Virus record (IMG/VR): IMGVR_UViG_3300042878_000903
Coordinates: 45,969-109,968 of that record
Reading direction: 5' to 3' (one strand)
Source: a virus
DNA length: 64,000 nt
Below are positions 43,959-53,039 of the stretch, piece after piece; the first letter of the stretch is position 1, and every line of letters starts with the position of its first letter. The position numbers were made by a program, and so were the translations under genes. The notes below the pieces were generated by a model. It saw only the letters and a list, made by a program, of their open reading frames with translations. It did no database searches and was not told the DNA's origin.

Positions 43959-46142
43959 GGCTATAGTAGAATTAACAATAAACCAAGGTTCTGGGGAAGT
44001 TCTAATATCATAAACCTTTGAATCAAAATCATCTACTTCAATTGATTCTACTACAATATTTGAGACTGACCCGCTTGAATCTACATTTATAATTACATCC
44101 CCAATATTAATATCTCCAGCATTTCTATATTCTATTCCTTCTGAATTTTTAATAAATATAGGCTGATTAATAGAATAGTTTTTACCAATTTTATTAAATC
44201 CAATTAATGTTGAAGTTTTTTCTGTTATAGAAACAACCTTTACATTTGAAAATTCAATAACGGATGGTAATTCCTGTGATGTCTTATTTTGAGATACAGA
44301 ATTAAGGTTTATGTTTGAACGGCTAATCGATATAAGGTCATCTCCAACAAAAATATCTTTTGCTTTTACTAAACCATTTTTAGTAAAGACAAGTCCGTCT
44401 GGTGATATACAGGCTTTACCTCCCTTAAATGATGGTGGGAAGAACGGTGGAACGTTTGGTTCAAAAATTGGTGGGAAGAACGGTGGTATGCCACCATCGA
44501 CTCCAAAACTTGGTGGGAAGAACGGTGGGAAGAACGGTGGGAAGAACGGTGGTGCAAAAACTGGTGCTGGGTCAGTTGATTGACATGCTGGATAACTTGT
44601 CCCAAACGAACACTGACGAGAGTAGCCGCTACCAGATGCGGACGTGTCGGAACCAGGTTTTGTGTAGCTGCAATTACCTACGCCAGCTCCAGGACTAGAG
44701 GTTGTACAATGCCATTCGCTTTGTATGCCTATTGGTGCGGGATCTGTTGATTGGCATGCTGGATATGTTCCAGTGTTGTTGTATATACACTGACGAGAGT
44801 AGCCGCTACCAGATCCTGAATTATCAAAACCAGGGGCTGTGTAACTACAGTTACCTACGCCAGCACCTGGAGAAGAGGTTGTGCAATACCATTGAGAAGC
44901 TGGTGCTGGGTTAGTTGATTGACATGCTGGATAAGTTGTTCCAAATGTGCACTGACGAGAGTAGCCGCTACCAGATGCGGAGTTATCAAAACCAGGGTCA
45001 GTATAACTACAGTTGCCTACGCCACCGCCGTTGGTAGAGGTTGTGCATTTCCATGTGTTTGGTGCTGGAGGATATGTTATGGTTACGGCTGGAGAAGAAA
45101 GCCAGGCGGTCTCTGTAAATCTTGGAGATGTTCCTATAATTAATACTACAAAAGATCCAAATGTATCTGGAGAAGCACCAGGTCGATCTATGTCTAAGAA
45201 ATTAGTGCTAGGACTTGAAGATGCAGAGCTTGCATATACTGAACCATCATTGTACACTGTCCAACTAGTTACAGTTATGTTTGTAGCAGACCAAACCAAT
45301 TTTCCTCCGTAACTGTAAGAAAGCATTCCTGCTGCAACTGAAGGTTTGTTTGGCTTTAAATCGGTAACCGATGCATTTTTGCCGTATCCGCTTAATGACG
45401 TTCCAGAAACATTGGATGTATTCAATGGATTAATTAATATTCCTAAAGTTCCTGAAGCGGATCCTGTGTCAATTGTAAATTTACATGTAGTACCTGATGT
45501 AGAATATACACCTTTTGCAGAATCTGTATTATTTACCATACTAGTAACTTCTGTAAATGCTACTTCTGGTCCTTGGTATTGTATATAATAATCATTAGCG
45601 CCTTTTACTTTTTCCCATGTAAACTCTACTACGCCATTTGACACAACATTAACAGTTATATCTCCTAAATTAGCGGGAGCAATTACTGGACTTGATAAGG
45701 TATATATATCTCCTGAATTTTTACCATCTGCATTAGTAGCCGAAACTTTACACCTAACCGCATAGCCAACATATTTTAATGTTTGTTGAGAATCCCATTC
45801 GTCTTCAGATAATGCCAAAGAGCTTGTTGTTTTATCAAGTATGTTAGACCAATTAGATGTAGGATATGGAGCTTTTTGCCATTGATATTCAAATGTTGTT
45901 GGTGAATTTTCCCAAGTACCATTTGTTGTTAAAACTGTTTGTTCTGCAGCATAAAGAAATGATGAACCTTGCAAAGAAAGAGTTGGCAAAACTGTATTGA
46001 CTGGAACTATTCCTAGTAGATTTTTCCACTCAGACCCATTCCAAACATAAGCCGCCTTAGAATCGTTCCAAGATGTTCCATCATGGATTTGAATCTTTTT
46101 TAAAGGATTCCAACTGGAACCATCAAAAATGTTTAGCGGCAT
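43950..46142 (-). CDS. Cys-repeat / PFFPP / Hint-domain surface protein
   Basis: This 730-residue protein has an N-terminal domain and several Ig/fibronectin-like parts (about 1-355). Three ~50-residue repeats with four cysteines each follow (W-x-CTTS, GVGNCSY, YSRQC, YPACQST), then a PFFPP-rich linker. A 153-residue Hint domain starts at C578 (KACISPDGLVF). This is the same length as the Hint domain of the 401-residue gene, with block B again NQP (Q660) instead of a His. The end is WFIVNSTIAIA. It is probably an exposed virion protein, and the cysteines could form disulfides outside the cell. Confidence 0.8.
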   Translation of the reverse strand: MPLNIFDGSSWNPLKKIQIHDGTSWNDSKAAYVWNGSEWKNLLGIVPVNTVLPTLSLQGSSFLYAAEQTVLTTNGTWENSPTTFEYQWQKAPYPTSNWSNILDKTTSSLALSEDEWDSQQTLKYVGYAVRCKVSATNADGKNSGDIYTLSSPVIAPANLGDITVNVVSNGVVEFTWEKVKGANDYYIQYQGPEVAFTEVTSMVNNTDSAKGVYSTSGTTCKFTIDTGSASGTLGILINPLNTSNVSGTSLSGYGKNASVTDLKPNKPSVAAGMLSYSYGGKLVWSATNITVTSWTVYNDGSVYASSASSSPSTNFLDIDRPGASPDTFGSFVVLIIGTSPRFTETAWLSSPAVTITYPPAPNTWKCTTSTNGGGVGNCSYTDPGFDNSASGSGYSRQCTFGTTYPACQSTNPAPASQWYCTTSSPGAGVGNCSYTAPGFDNSGSGSGYSRQCIYNNTGTYPACQSTDPAPIGIQSEWHCTTSSPGAGVGNCSYTKPGSDTSASGSGYSRQCSFGTSYPACQSTDPAPVFAPPFFPPFFPPFFPPSFGVDGGIPPFFPPIFEPNVPPFFPPSFKGGKACISPDGLVFTKNGLVKAKDIFVGDDLISISRSNINLNSVSQNKTSQELPSVIEFSNVKVVSITEKTSTLIGFNKIGKNYSINQPIFIKNSEGIEYRNAGDINIGDVIINVDSSGSVSNIVVESIEVDDFDSKVYDIRTSPEPWFIVNSTIAIA

Positions 46143-46152
46143 TTCAGGCTCC

Positions 46153-47646
46153 TTAGTATTGTATGTAAATATCTCCAGCAGAATTACCGCTTGCAGGTGG
46201 TGTTAAGCTTGTGCTATATGTAATTTTATTTATGTTAGCAGAAGAGCTTCCGTTAGTATATGTTCCGTTAATATTATTAGATGCAGCAGTGGTGGCAGCT
46301 GTAATAGATGATGTGATGGCTGATGGAATTGCAGACTCTAGTATTTTACCGTTTGAATCTAGCCCAGCATATCCATTATTTTCATTTCTTTCAGATTCTG
46401 GCTGGTACCCGCCTAATGAGTTATCAATACTATTTTTGGCTGTATCAGTATATGCTTTTGCTTCGGTTAAAGCGGCTGTAAGATTGGCAGAAGTTGCATA
46501 TCCAGGAATTACTGGAGTTCCAGTAAATGTCGGCGAAGCAATTGGAGCATAAGTTGTTGCTGCCAAGTCAGAAGACAATTTTGTTCCAACCAAAGTTGTT
46601 AATGTTGATGCACCAGTTTGATCTGATGCAATATAATCTGCAATTTCTTTAAGTGTATCAAATGAAGCTGGTGCCGCATTTACAACATTTGCTATTGCTG
46701 CAGAAATATCTGATGTTCTTGCTATGGAAGATGGAATCAGTGATAGTGGTATTAAAGCAGAAGCATCTAGTCCAGCTACGCCATTTAACATATTCCTATC
46801 TGACACTGGAATATATGCGCTAGAAATTTCTGTTCTTAAATCATCTACAGCTGAAAGAGCAGCATTTAAAGAAGCAGTACGTGCAGCATTTGTTGCTGTA
46901 ACAGCTCTTGCATTTGTAAAGTATAAATTAGTTCCTTCTGGTAATTGAGTTGTTGATGTAATTGGAGAAGGTACTGTAAAATTAGCTAATGAAGAGTCAA
47001 CATAACTTCTGGTAGTAGTAATTAATGGGTCTACTATTGCTGATACTCTATTTGTTGTAAAATATAGGTTTGTTCCTTCTTCTATGTCTGAAGTAGTAAT
47101 AAGATTAATTGCCGTGTTTATTTTTGTATCTGCAATTTGTCCCGCTAAAGTTACTGCGTTTGTAGATTTTGTTGTTGCATCTGCCGCTGCGGTAGTAATT
47201 GCTTCTTGGAATTTTGATGTTGTGTGTAAATTAGCTGAACTTAAAGCTTGTGCTGCAGATCCGTAAACATCAAAATATCCGTCTCCTGCAGTCCTTGCTC
47301 TTGCATTAGTAAAAAATAAATTTGTTCCTTCTAAAAGACTTGATGTTGTAAATGGACCAGAATTATTTATAGCATTTTGAATTGCCGTAGCGGCTTCTGT
47401 GTCTAAAGAAATTTGATCTGGTAATTGTGATAAAGGTATTTTGCCGTCAGAATTTAATGTAGCAATTCCATTTGCTTGTCCTGGTTTAAATGCATAGTTT
47501 GTAAGAAGATTCCATCTTTGGGTTCCGTTACCTATTTTAAATTTAAGAGTATCAGTTTCTATTCCTATTTCACCGTTTAAAAGAAGTGGATTGTTCGCTG
47601 TCCAATTTGCTGCGGTGTCTCTTCTTAATTGAATTTTAAATGCCAT
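46153..47646 (-). CDS. Tail fibre with Mtd-N-like head
   Basis: This 497-residue protein begins AFKIQLRRDTAANWTANNPL followed by NGEIGIETDTLKFKIGNG, the same virion-binding head as the 611-residue fibre. The shaft contains repeats of the type LLEGTNLFFTNARARTA and IEEGTNLYFTTNRVSAI. Later comes PASFDTLKEIADYIASDQ, a common fibre motif. The C terminus is short and Ser/Thr-rich (SAGDIYIQY). It is probably an attachment fibre. Its ATG overlaps the upstream stop. Confidence 0.7.
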   Translation of the reverse strand: MAFKIQLRRDTAANWTANNPLLLNGEIGIETDTLKFKIGNGTQRWNLLTNYAFKPGQANGIATLNSDGKIPLSQLPDQISLDTEAATAIQNAINNSGPFTTSSLLEGTNLFFTNARARTAGDGYFDVYGSAAQALSSANLHTTSKFQEAITTAAADATTKSTNAVTLAGQIADTKINTAINLITTSDIEEGTNLYFTTNRVSAIVDPLITTTRSYVDSSLANFTVPSPITSTTQLPEGTNLYFTNARAVTATNAARTASLNAALSAVDDLRTEISSAYIPVSDRNMLNGVAGLDASALIPLSLIPSSIARTSDISAAIANVVNAAPASFDTLKEIADYIASDQTGASTLTTLVGTKLSSDLAATTYAPIASPTFTGTPVIPGYATSANLTAALTEAKAYTDTAKNSIDNSLGGYQPESERNENNGYAGLDSNGKILESAIPSAITSSITAATTAASNNINGTYTNGSSSANINKITYSTSLTPPASGNSAGDIYIQY

Positions 47647-48101
47647 TATGAATTACCTCCATCTAGTGATGGTGCGGCAAAGTCTTCTGACCCACCGCCA
47701 CCTAAAGTTTCTTCTTCTGTTACTGCTGTTCCATCAAATAATCCTGCGTCAAATAATGTTTCATCAACAAATGAAGGCTCATTTAAATTACTCATTGGGT
47801 TTCCTCCATCGTATCCTATAATTTGTGGTAAAACTGTTGCTGGTGTATCGGGATTAGATAATGATTTAAAATCAACTTGATTTTGAATATCAATCGTATG
47901 CACATCTCCATCAAACGTGTGTGTATGCATATAAAATGGAGTTGGATCTGTACTTGGTGGTGTTAATTCTATCCATGTAGTTCCATTGTGAACACGTAAA
48001 TTTTTAGTTACGGTATTAATGTATATTTCGCCGACTTGTCCAAATACTGGGTCTGCTGACAGGGCCAGAAGTTTAAGTGGTACCAGCATCTGTCTTGACA
48101 T
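47646..48101 (-). CDS. Small fibre/structural protein
   Basis: This 151-residue protein contains GEIYINTVTKNLRVHNGTTW near residue 25, the 'NTxTxxLxxxNGTxW' module of many phage fibres. A His-rich stretch (HTHTFDGDVHTID) follows, then an acidic Gly-rich tail. It probably decorates or caps a fibre. Confidence 0.55.
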   Translation of the reverse strand: MSRQMLVPLKLLALSADPVFGQVGEIYINTVTKNLRVHNGTTWIELTPPSTDPTPFYMHTHTFDGDVHTIDIQNQVDFKSLSNPDTPATVLPQIIGYDGGNPMSNLNEPSFVDETLFDAGLFDGTAVTEEETLGGGGSEDFAAPSLDGGNS

Positions 48102-48103
48102 TA

Positions 48104-49075
48104 TTAACCTACTACAACTACTCTATATTCTCCAGCAGTTGGTGCGGAAGCAAAGTTAACAACTACAGCATTTGCATTTGATCTTTGAACATCTGCTTCT
48201 ACCTGAGCAAACGGTGTGGCCGCTTCAAATATTTGAACGGTTACGTCTGTTGTTCCAAGATTGTGTGTTATTGTATAAGACGTTGCTGATGCGCCAAGTG
48301 TTTCTGAATATTTTCTAGCAATTGCATGATAATTTGTGCCGTTATTTGTTAATGTCCATGTATCAGATATTTCATTCCATAGAATTTCTGTATCTATTGA
48401 AGTTCCACGTTCTACAACAATTCCTGCATCTGTTGTAGGTGTTCCAGTAAATCCGCTATTAAGTTTTACTTTATTATCTTCAATGTTAATCTGTGTAGTG
48501 TTTACAGAGTTAACAGTTCCAATAACATTTAAGTTTCCGCCAACTTGTAAGTTACCAGTAATTTCGACATTGTCTGGTAAACCAATTGTTACTGCAGCAT
48601 TATGTCCACTATTTGGAGAAACTGTAACTTCATTTGCTGTTCCAACAATAGTTGCTACATAGTCACCTGTTGTTTGCGTATCTAATGGTATAACTAGATT
48701 TGTATCGCTTGCTGATGTTAAACGACCCTGTTGATCTACCGTAAATGTTGGTACTTTTGTAATTGATCCATATGTTCCAGCTGTTACTGCAGTATCATCT
48801 AAATCTATTGTTGTTATATTTGTTGTGTCGTTAAATGATTTTGTTAAGCCAACTCCGCCTTCTACGTAAGACCCTATTGCATCGGTAATTACTTCTAGCG
48901 AACCAGAAGCTGGGATCCAAGAAGATCCATTATAGAAGTATAATGTGTTGTCTGCTGTATTAAAATAAATTTGACCTGATACTGGGTTGCTTGGTGCTGC
49001 GCCTAAGTTTTGAATTCTAGCATTGAGCAACTCATTTTTGTTGAGATCAATACTAACTAAAAATTTTCTTGCCAT
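48104..49075 (-). CDS. Tail fibre protein
   Basis: This 323-residue protein has SGQIYFNTADNTLYFYNGSS near residue 35, then a beta-helix-like shaft (VTAGTYGSITKVPTFTVDQQ and onward). The C-terminal domain (YHAIARKYSETLGASATSYT then ITHNLGTTDVTVQIFE) is typical of attachment fibres. It is part of the same operon as the surrounding structural genes. Confidence 0.65.
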   Translation of the reverse strand: MARKFLVSIDLNKNELLNARIQNLGAAPSNPVSGQIYFNTADNTLYFYNGSSWIPASGSLEVITDAIGSYVEGGVGLTKSFNDTTNITTIDLDDTAVTAGTYGSITKVPTFTVDQQGRLTSASDTNLVIPLDTQTTGDYVATIVGTANEVTVSPNSGHNAAVTIGLPDNVEITGNLQVGGNLNVIGTVNSVNTTQINIEDNKVKLNSGFTGTPTTDAGIVVERGTSIDTEILWNEISDTWTLTNNGTNYHAIARKYSETLGASATSYTITHNLGTTDVTVQIFEAATPFAQVEADVQRSNANAVVVNFASAPTAGEYRVVVVG

Positions 49076-49091
49076 TTTTTTTATCTCCTTT

Positions 49092-49529
49092 TTAGGACAG
49101 GTATGCTGTCCCCGAAAATGGCTGGGCCATTGTCAATGTTAGTCTACTAGTACTATTATAGTCTATACCTGTTTCCAGTATATCACCTGAGCTTGATTTA
49201 ACAGATACGTTTGGGTGGAAAAGCAAATTGTGGTTTATTACTACTGAATACACCCCATTTACTGGCCCAGTTAATTGGGCTAGCTCCCAAGAATACATGA
49301 AAGATACCTGTTTATCTAAAACAAAGCTTTTTTCTACATTCCAGGTATTTGATGTAGGGGATTTTGGTCCCCAAAATCTTGTTGTTAAGGTATCAAAATA
49401 AAAATCTCCAGGTACGCCTAAAGAATTGGCTGGATTACCTTCTCCACTAATTATTGTTCTTCCAGGAGAGCCTGAAGCTCTTACTACTACTAAGGGGTTA
49501 TTTTCGGTAACAATTAGGCGGGTTGCCAT
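49092..49529 (-). CDS. Fibre-type structural protein
   Basis: This 145-residue protein contains GVPGDFYFDTLTTRFWGPKS and a C-terminal beta domain (LLFHPNVSVKSSSGDILETG then RLTLTMAQPFSGTAYL) seen in many phage fibre tips. It overlaps the previous gene by one base. It is probably a small virion component. Confidence 0.6.
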   Translation of the reverse strand: MATRLIVTENNPLVVVRASGSPGRTIISGEGNPANSLGVPGDFYFDTLTTRFWGPKSPTSNTWNVEKSFVLDKQVSFMYSWELAQLTGPVNGVYSVVINHNLLFHPNVSVKSSSGDILETGIDYNSTSRLTLTMAQPFSGTAYLS

Positions 49530-49873
49530 TATAGTGTTACCGCCCTATTTAATGTTAAATATCCTTCTAATAATCTTGTTACATTTACACTAGGGTCAAC
49601 TAAAACTAAATCATAAGCAGATTTTGGATAAAAAAGTTTTTTTGTTCTATCTGCTGAAATAGAAACTGAAAGTTTTCCAAGTGAGGGTGTTATTGTTATT
49701 CCATCTATTTCTGAAAGACTAAAGGCTAATTTTTTTCCACCTTGGGTATCTCTTACTTGCATTTTTGCTGTGTGGTGATTTAATTGTATGGGCTGATTAT
49801 CTTCGTCAAGATATTGCAACTCAAAAGTAAACGTTGCGTTTTCGTCTACCTGAAAATTTTTTTGAGCTGCCAT
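49529..49873 (-). CDS. Small virion/structural protein
   Basis: This 114-residue protein is beta-rich: NATFTFELQYLDEDNQPIQL, TAKMQVRDTQGGKKLAFSLS, KSAYDLVLVDPS and RLLEGYLTLNRAVTL. The layout is like phage BppU/receptor-binding N-domains that attach fibres to the baseplate. It is the first gene of the fibre block after the holin terminator. Confidence 0.55.
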   Translation of the reverse strand: MAAQKNFQVDENATFTFELQYLDEDNQPIQLNHHTAKMQVRDTQGGKKLAFSLSEIDGITITPSLGKLSVSISADRTKKLFYPKSAYDLVLVDPSVNVTRLLEGYLTLNRAVTL

Positions 49874-49893
49874 TTTTTACCCCTAAAAAGAAA

Positions 49894-49924
49894 ATACCCT
49901 TACACTATTTTAGCATAAGGGCAT
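49894..49924 (-). terminator. Terminator after holin gene
   Basis: On the minus strand ATGCCCTTATGC ... GTGTAAGGGTAT forms a stem, followed by TTTTCTTTTT. It lies 18 bases after the holin stop. Confidence 0.65.
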
Positions 49925-49941
49925 TCCCAATTGACTAATAA

Positions 49942-50184
49942 TTATTTAGCCACAAATCCGAATTCTTTGTTGCTTGGGCTTAGGGCCTTTAAAATTACTG
50001 GGGCAACTGCTGCTGCTCCAGCTGCAATTAAATCCTTTGGATTTGTATTGCCAGTCATATATAGAGCGGTGGCTGCTGCCAAAAATGCTCTTCCGTATGT
50101 TCCAAGTGCTGCTAGTATTTGCTCTTGCATAGTCACTTTCCCATCTTTATTTAAATCAGCTTTATCAAAGTTTTTGATAGCCAT
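49942..50184 (-). CDS. Putative holin with N-terminal EF-hand-like loop
   Basis: This 80-residue protein combines two parts. Residues ~6-20 hold DKADLNKDGKVTMQE, a calcium-binding EF-hand/dockerin-like loop. After that come two hydrophobic segments (AFLAAATALYMTG and LIAAGAAAVAPVILKALSPS). The ending KALSPSNKEFGF is like the C terminus of small actinophage holins (LNPNDxxFG). It would make the membrane hole for lysis; the endolysin is not obvious nearby. AGGAG precedes the ATG. A tail-anchor role is the alternative. Confidence 0.6.
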   Translation of the reverse strand: MAIKNFDKADLNKDGKVTMQEQILAALGTYGRAFLAAATALYMTGNTNPKDLIAAGAAAVAPVILKALSPSNKEFGFVAK

Positions 50185-50254
50185 TTTTTATCATCTCCTC
50201 GTGGGCGGTGTGCCCATGAATTTTGGGTATTATCCCAATCCTATAAGTTTACCA

Positions 50255-52189
50255 CTAAGCTGAAATATCTACAAGTTCGCAATTACCGTCTGAACTGCAG
50301 GCTAGAGTGGCATTTGTTGAAGTTCCGTCTTCTGTTTCATAAAATGACAGATCTTCCCAGCGAATATTGCTAGGCATTTTTGCTACTAAAACATCATATT
50401 CTTCTTTTAAAATTTCTTGATATGGAGCTTGCTTATATGTATGTTCTGAGTGAGGCAGAAATGAGATGCCAGAAACTTCATCAAAGTTTTTATAAACCCA
50501 TGCCCCCACTTCCATCCATTCATCTTCTTTTACAGAAACTGTAATTGAAGGTTTATGTTCGCACCAAGCACGTTGGTATACAAGCCAAATATTTAAATGA
50601 TCAATTGCAGTTAAATCGTTTCTAACAATTGCACCCTCTGGTGCCTTTACTGGAAATGAAAATACATAAGTTTCGTTTGGCTTCATTACATCATCTTCAA
50701 CTGGAATTCCAACTTCTTTTAAAAATGTTGAAATTGGATCTCCCTTTGAACCACGAACTGTACGAACATAATATGGTGAATGCCAAGGATGCATCCCTGA
50801 AGATACCCCAACTAATTGAGACACTGTTCCAGAAGGTTTTACACATGTAATTGCTGCAGACTCAGGAATTCCAATTTTTCCAGACTCTTCTCTATTTACT
50901 TCTCTTGCCTTTTCACGTAGTGTGGTCAAGAATGCTTCTAGTGCAACTAGGTCTTCTTTACCAGACATAAACTTGTGACCAAATTGTCCAGTCAAAGAAA
51001 CTCCAAGAAGTCTTTCTTCTTCTGTATTGTCTTTCCAAATTTTTCTAAGATATTTAAAATCTGTAAGGGTCGATTGCCATGTCCCAAGAATAGTTGCTAG
51101 TTCTACCTTACGCTCAATATCTTTTTTAGTGTCGTTTTCACGCAATACAACTTCTGAAAGATTACAAAATTGATATGGACGCAAAATAATTTCAGAACAT
51201 GGGTTAGTTCCATAATGAATGTCTGGATCTCTTCGACCAAATTTTGCAGCTTGCGCTTGCGCTGCAGCTACGTTATATATACCACGCTCTCCAGACTTGG
51301 AATCGTATAATGATTTCCATTCTGCAATAAACTGTTCCATTTCTGGTTTACGAGAGTATGCTACGGAATTGTTTGACAAGGCACGTTGTGAATTTTGCTC
51401 CCACCAATTTCCAGATTTTGCCTGTGCCATTTCTATATCGTTAATGTTTGAAAGTGAAATCATTGCGGAGCGTCTAACGCCACCTACAACCACAACTTCT
51501 CCAATTTTACACATAATGTCGTGACACTCAATTGGCTTAAGGTTTCTACCAGTTGCGTTTTTAAATTTTGCAATAGTGAAATCAAAAAGATTTACTAAAG
51601 GTTGCGGTCCAGATGATCTTCCACCCATTGTCTTAAGTCTTGCTCCTGCTGGCCTAACTTTAGAAATATCTATGGCTGGAATTTGTCCAGACCAAAGTAA
51701 TGCAAGTAATTCACGATATGCCTTTGCCCATCCTTGTTTTGAATCTTCTACAGTTATTACAGTAGTAGATTTTTCCAAAGATTCTGGAACGGCAGGAAGC
51801 TTATTAATGTATTTATACTCAACGGAAAAGCCAACTCCAGTACCACACATTAAAACATACATTGTTTCATCAAAAGATCTTGGAGAATCTACTGGCAAAA
51901 AGGCGCAATTGTATCCTGCTACATTATCTCTTTCTAGTGCGGCGCCAGATGTCATTACTGCTCTCATTGATGGCATTACATTTCTTTCAAACACGAACTC
52001 TTTTAATTCCGCAACTAGCTTTTCATTTGGAATATAATTATAATTTTGCTTTAAATGATTTGTCATAAAAGAAAAATATCTATCTACTGTTTCTCCCCAT
52101 GTCTCTCTACGTGATTCTGCCTCTACCCATTTAGCATATCTAGAAAGTGCAATAAAATTTTCATAAGGATTATTAATAGTATTTTTCAT
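50255..52189 (-). CDS. Ribonucleoside-triphosphate reductase, class II (B12-dependent)
   Basis: This 644-residue enzyme reduces ribonucleotides to deoxyribonucleotides with adenosylcobalamin, supplying DNA precursors. It matches the monomeric Lactobacillus leichmannii type. N329, C331, E333 and C342 in GTNPCSEIILRPYQFCN have the same spacing as the catalytic N406, C408, E410 and C419. C95 (GYNCAFLPV) pairs with them. C-terminal cysteines (ACSSDGNCELVD) would accept electrons. No separate small subunit is needed. It is the first minus-strand gene left of the divergent 52.2-52.4 kb region, an arrangement that would allow early expression. Confidence 0.9.
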   Translation of the reverse strand: MKNTINNPYENFIALSRYAKWVEAESRRETWGETVDRYFSFMTNHLKQNYNYIPNEKLVAELKEFVFERNVMPSMRAVMTSGAALERDNVAGYNCAFLPVDSPRSFDETMYVLMCGTGVGFSVEYKYINKLPAVPESLEKSTTVITVEDSKQGWAKAYRELLALLWSGQIPAIDISKVRPAGARLKTMGGRSSGPQPLVNLFDFTIAKFKNATGRNLKPIECHDIMCKIGEVVVVGGVRRSAMISLSNINDIEMAQAKSGNWWEQNSQRALSNNSVAYSRKPEMEQFIAEWKSLYDSKSGERGIYNVAAAQAQAAKFGRRDPDIHYGTNPCSEIILRPYQFCNLSEVVLRENDTKKDIERKVELATILGTWQSTLTDFKYLRKIWKDNTEEERLLGVSLTGQFGHKFMSGKEDLVALEAFLTTLREKAREVNREESGKIGIPESAAITCVKPSGTVSQLVGVSSGMHPWHSPYYVRTVRGSKGDPISTFLKEVGIPVEDDVMKPNETYVFSFPVKAPEGAIVRNDLTAIDHLNIWLVYQRAWCEHKPSITVSVKEDEWMEVGAWVYKNFDEVSGISFLPHSEHTYKQAPYQEILKEEYDVLVAKMPSNIRWEDLSFYETEDGTSTNATLACSSDGNCELVDISA

Positions 52190-52478
52190 TTGTCGCCTTT
52201 TTCTTCCGATTTACGGATTAATTATTTTGAGTGAGGTATAAGTGTATCAAACTTTTTTCTAAAAGAAAAGAAAAAATATTTTTATTGTTGTTTTTTAGTT
52301 AACTGTAATATATAATACTGTATATATAATATATTTTGATTTGTTTGATTTGCTGACCCCCCGACCCCCCTATGGAAGTATACTAAATATAGATTCTTTG
52401 TCAAGAAAAAATTATTTGACATATTCTTGCTTACAATGGTATGATTATACTTCGCTATCTCTAAAGGAGGAAATGCCA
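52190..52478. other. Divergent regulatory region between RNR and lysozyme-like gene
   Basis: This 289-base space lies between divergent genes. It is very AT-rich, with TATATATAATA runs at 52308-52335 and a poly-C-like patch (CCCCCCGACCCCCC) at 52357-52371. The plus-strand promoter lies at 52416-52445. For the minus strand TTGATA/TACACT-type matches are weak, so the reductase promoter is not clear. Confidence 0.5.
52416..52445 (+). promoter_or_regulatory. Sigma-70-like promoter for lysozyme-like gene
   Basis: TTGACA, an 18-base spacer and TATGAT are followed about 19 bases later by AAAGGAGG. Both hexamers are close to consensus. Confidence 0.7.
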
Positions 52479-53027
52479 ATGGAGAATATAAAGAAAAGCT
52501 TAAGCGATATTGTTCATCAATATGCTGCGATTATATTAACAGTAATGTTTTTATTTTCCAACACAGTTAATGCAACAAGTGCACAAGCTTTAATAGTACA
52601 ACCAAAGACAGAAGTACAACTTAAGAAAGAAACCTTAGAGAAGTACAGCAATACTGTTTACAAGCCTTCACAAATGCTTTCAGACATTGAACTGAAAGAA
52701 CTACTGCAAGCAGTAGGCTTTGAAGGAAAAGCCCTTAAAACGGCTTGGGCCATTGCTAAGCGGGAGTCTAACGGACGACCACTAGCATATAATGGTAACA
52801 GGAATACTGGAGACAGTTCTTACGGAATTTTTCAGATCAATATGTTGGGTAAACTCGGCGTAGATCGTAAAGAAAAATTTGAATTAAAGTCAAACGAGTC
52901 ATTGTTTGACCCAACTAAAAATGCAGAGATAGCGTATTACATGACCGATGGCGGAATTGATTGGTCAGCTTGGAAGGGTTTAACCCCAAGAGCACAGGAA
53001 TTTTATTTAAAGTTCCCAAACAGTTAG
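52479..53027 (+). CDS. Exported lysozyme-like (transglycosylase) protein
   Basis: This 182-residue protein has an N-terminal signal/membrane segment (YAAIILTVMFLFSNTVNA) and a C-terminal lysozyme-like fold (about 75-182). The presumed catalytic Glu is in AIAKRESNGRPLAY, with SSYGIFQINMLGKLG and YYMTDGGIDWSAW. It would cut cell-wall glycan, either at lysis or to modify the host envelope. The ATG at 52479 has AGGAGG eight bases before it; a start at 52473 would be too close to that site. A strong promoter precedes it, and small genes follow. Confidence 0.75.
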   Translation: MENIKKSLSDIVHQYAAIILTVMFLFSNTVNATSAQALIVQPKTEVQLKKETLEKYSNTVYKPSQMLSDIELKELLQAVGFEGKALKTAWAIAKRESNGRPLAYNGNRNTGDSSYGIFQINMLGKLGVDRKEKFELKSNESLFDPTKNAEIAYYMTDGGIDWSAWKGLTPRAQEFYLKFPNS

Positions 53028-53039
53028 AAAGGAAGTGTA

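Noticed and set aside
44311-45588. Several plus-strand open frames opposite the Cys-repeat protein
   Set aside because: They are low-complexity mirror frames of the minus-strand repeats (GGKNGG, SSRYQ), lack ribosome-binding sites and lie within a long operon on the other strand.
52357-52371. C-rich patch (CCCCCCGACCCCCC) as a regulatory element
   Set aside because: It has no partner repeat and no clear relation to the promoter; recorded only as composition.
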